Positions 22,845 through 24,336 of a stretch of 24,336 bases of DNA are shown here, piece after piece. The DNA lies in the IMG/VR virus record IMGVR_UViG_3300031631_000026, positions 1 to 24,336 of that record, one strand, 5' to 3'. This stretch comes from a virus. A program made the translations under genes and the position numbers. The notes under the pieces were generated by a model. That model made no database searches. It saw nothing but the letters and a program-made list of their open reading frames with translations, and was not told where the DNA came from. Each line of letters opens with the position of its first letter. Positions within the stretch are counted from its first letter, which is position 1.

Positions 22845-23344
22845 AAAAAAACCATCACTCCGTTTATATGGTCGATGCTTACTTGTTCAAATAGCTTAGC
22901 ATTTTTAATATGTTCTTCGGTATATGGCTCTATATTATACTTAGCTCCCTTTTCTTCTGTTATTGGTCTGTATAGAATAGCCATAATGTTCTGAATACCA
23001 TTAACGCCTTCTTTTACTTGCTCATCTAAATCCACAAACTCGCCCAAACTCATCTCATCTAGGTTAGGATGGAATCCAAACTCCACACCGCCCAAAGTTA
23101 TCTTGCCTACTATTTCTTTGTTTAATGGAACTGCTATTAGTTTAGATAGCTTTCTGTATATCTGTTGAATATCCGATACCTTCAACTTTTTAACGATCCG
23201 TAACGGCACATCGCATAGTGTTGAAATAGAATGTATGATAATCTCATCTTCATTCTTTAAGTCTGCTGAGCTAAAGTCTTGATAAGCTGCTAAGGTTACA
23301 TCGCTCCAGTTTGTAGGTATTACTATTTCTATTTCTTTCTTCAT
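22745..23344 (-). CDS. Tail assembly chaperone, zero-frame product (199 aa)
   Basis: The 199-aa protein starts IVIPTNWSDVTLAAYQDF after the first residues, with helices through SDIQQIYRKLSKLI and a conserved-looking NIMAILYRPITEEKGAKY (about 119-136). It ends in a zero-frame tail of 32 residues after the slippery T9 at codons 165-167 (VFF). These chaperones coat the tape measure protein during tail assembly; the short form and a rare frameshifted long form are both needed in many long-tailed phages. It follows a promoter-like site with a very short leader. Tape measure is encoded 7.8 kb away, which is unusual. Confidence 0.75.
   Translation of the reverse strand: MKKEIEIVIPTNWSDVTLAAYQDFSSADLKNEDEIIIHSISTLCDVPLRIVKKLKVSDIQQIYRKLSKLIAVPLNKEIVGKITLGGVEFGFHPNLDEMSLGEFVDLDEQVKEGVNGIQNIMAILYRPITEEKGAKYNIEPYTEEHIKNAKLFEQVSIDHINGVMVFFYHLGSESLRSSLNYLSRLEAKQQHAVIMGGSL
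22843..22851 (-). other. Slippery T9 site for -1 ribosomal frameshifting
   Basis: The minus strand has G followed by nine T then A, read in the zero frame as GTT TTT TTT TAT. This contains T_TTT_TTT, which fits the X_XXY_YYZ heptamer. A -1 slip changes the next codon to TTA and opens 74 more codons. The run falls exactly where the two frames must join, and the -1 frame is open all the way to the next gene. Confidence 0.8.
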
Positions 23345-23351
23345 GCTATAA

Positions 23352-23378
23352 ATACAAAGGTTAATTTACTGTAAAGTT
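23352..23378 (-). promoter_or_regulatory. Promoter-like site after the terminase gene
   Basis: AACTTT (23378-23373) and TTTGTAT (23358-23352) are 14 bases apart on the minus strand, in the 35-base gap after the terminase stop. AAccTTTG is a near match to the TAnnTTTG -7 box. Transcription would begin only a few bases before the chaperone ATG at 23344, giving a nearly leaderless message. Confidence 0.45.
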
Positions 23379-23379
23379 A

Positions 23380-24336
23380 TTAAATAATAGCGTAATCACC
23401 ATAACCACCGAAACATTCAAACCACATTCTCATCATTAAGGCATCTGCATAATCTGGACTTCTACCTAGTTTTTGTTTCTGTATGTCTTTTCCTTCAATA
23501 GCTGTTTTCTGCTGGTCTTTATCTACCTTATCACGCTTCACTATTTCTAATTCTGCTATGATTACATCCTTTATTGATTTGTCTTTGATGTATATTTTGC
23601 CATCATTAACCAATTCAGCTAGTTTAAAGTAGCATTGTGTTTTTAAATTCTGATAGTTTTCACCTTTTAATGCTTTGCCTCCATTTGAAAAGCCTACACA
23701 TCCACTAAATGAATCTACACATCCACCACCTACTCCATCTTGGTCAATTATTATCTTGCTGTTTGGTACTTTGAAATCTGATTGCAGCCCTTTTATTATT
23801 TCAACTAATTCAGGGATCGTATTTTTATCTATTGATACTATTTTCTCTGCTCTCAATCCGTTCCAATATATGATAACTGATTTATCTGCACCTAATCGTG
23901 CCACATCGCAACTAATATATCCTGTGCCTTCTTCTATGAATGTATTATTAAACAGATCCTGCAAGCTATCATAGTTGAATAGTAAAGCATCATCATCTGA
24001 ATACTCCCAATTTCCATACAGTAGCCTTTCTCGGCTTATTTTATCTAGTTTCTCTAGTTGTTTGATGTAGTGTTTGGATATTGCTTTATTGTCTGTTACA
24101 AGAGATTTTATGAATTTAGTGTGAACTGGTAGATTGTTTATTAAAGATGGTTTATAATATTTAGAATAGAGCCAACCTTTGGAAGGGTTACATGTTAAAA
24201 GTGTTTTAGGTATTAGGTTATATTCATCTAGTTTATATCTTATTCTGGAGTTTAAAACGCTGACTGCTTTCTCGGTTACTTCTGATGCTTCGTCTATGAA
24301 ACAATCTGTTATTTCTAAACCTCCTAAACTCGTGAA
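23380..24336 (-). CDS. terL: Large terminase subunit (partial, 5' end outside the window)
   Basis: The visible 318 residues continue upstream of the TTG at 23964 to the window edge without a stop. They start near Walker B (ITDCFIDEASEV, about 9-20), with the coupling motif LLTCNPS (about 46-52) and LLYGNWEY (about 105-112). The C-terminal RNase H-like nuclease follows: GYISCDVARLG (D144), IIIDQDGVGGG (D198/D200) and SPDYADALMMRMW (D295/D298). The enzyme packages DNA into the prohead with ATP and cuts concatemers. The N-terminal ATPase with Walker A lies beyond the right edge. The gene is followed by a promoter-like site and the chaperone gene, not by a portal gene. Confidence 0.93.
   Translation of the reverse strand, partial: FTSLGGLEITDCFIDEASEVTEKAVSVLNSRIRYKLDEYNLIPKTLLTCNPSKGWLYSKYYKPSLINNLPVHTKFIKSLVTDNKAISKHYIKQLEKLDKISRERLLYGNWEYSDDDALLFNYDSLQDLFNNTFIEEGTGYISCDVARLGADKSVIIYWNGLRAEKIVSIDKNTIPELVEIIKGLQSDFKVPNSKIIIDQDGVGGGCVDSFSGCVGFSNGGKALKGENYQNLKTQCYFKLAELVNDGKIYIKDKSIKDVIIAELEIVKRDKVDKDQQKTAIEGKDIQKQKLGRSPDYADALMMRMWFECFGGYGDYAII

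Noticed and set aside
1-24336. tRNA genes, insertion sequences, integrase, attachment sites or defence genes
   Set aside because: I saw no cloverleaf, no transposase or recombinase motif, and no terminal inverted repeats. The window is ordinary phage structural and replication DNA in that respect.

Overview
The window is about 24 kb of an AT-rich tailed-phage (or prophage) genome. Every gene I can support is on the minus strand, so transcription runs from the right end to the left. The likely host group is Bacteroidetes, probably Flavobacteriia. The reasons are the TAnnTTTG-type -7 promoter boxes, the near absence of Shine-Dalgarno sites, the SSB-like protein with an acidic tail, and structural proteins that look like those of flavobacterial siphoviruses. 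A tape measure protein and a frameshifted tail assembly chaperone point to a long non-contractile tail. The host assignment is inference from sequence style, not from a search.

Late region, in transcription order: large terminase (24336 to 23380, entering from outside the window); a promoter; tail assembly chaperone with a -1 frameshift extension (23344 to 22620); tail-terminator-like protein fused to a LamG-like domain; HK97 gp10-like neck protein; two tail-tip proteins (468 and 1466 aa); a small protein; tape measure protein; XkdF-like prohead protease; a promoter; scaffold; major capsid protein; tail-tube-like protein; a strong intrinsic terminator (10207-10241); two small proteins; portal fused to a Cys/His-rich domain; a spike-base-like protein; a LamG fibre; an unknown; a head-tail connector; then a packed lysis cassette of short overlapping ORFs around an M15 peptidase. 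Head and tail modules are interleaved, not in the usual terminase-portal-capsid-tail order.

Early/replication region (left 4 kb): a promoter near 4039-4070 opens a run of small genes, including an HTH protein and a zinc-ribbon protein. An SSB-like protein and a small HTH protein follow. Next comes an untranslated leader with a strong promoter box and a foldable RNA, then a winged-helix replication initiator, an unknown partner, and tiny genes, one with an AP2-like pattern. The initiator gene carries three dyad-symmetric direct repeats spaced exactly 23 bp apart beside an AT-rich tract, a lambda-like arrangement that I read as the phage replication origin.

The main points not obvious from simple ORF calling are the -1 frameshift at a T9 run, which yields a 241-aa chaperone fusion; the intragenic iteron origin; the leader RNA; a recurring AACTTT-N14/16-TTTGTAT promoter pattern; several hidden small genes at 4332-5074 and 10026-10196; and repeated use of LamG/jelly-roll modules on three different virion proteins. 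No gap over 300 bases lacks a gene. The longest intergenic stretches are 1943-2100, 3996-4119 and 10197-10266.
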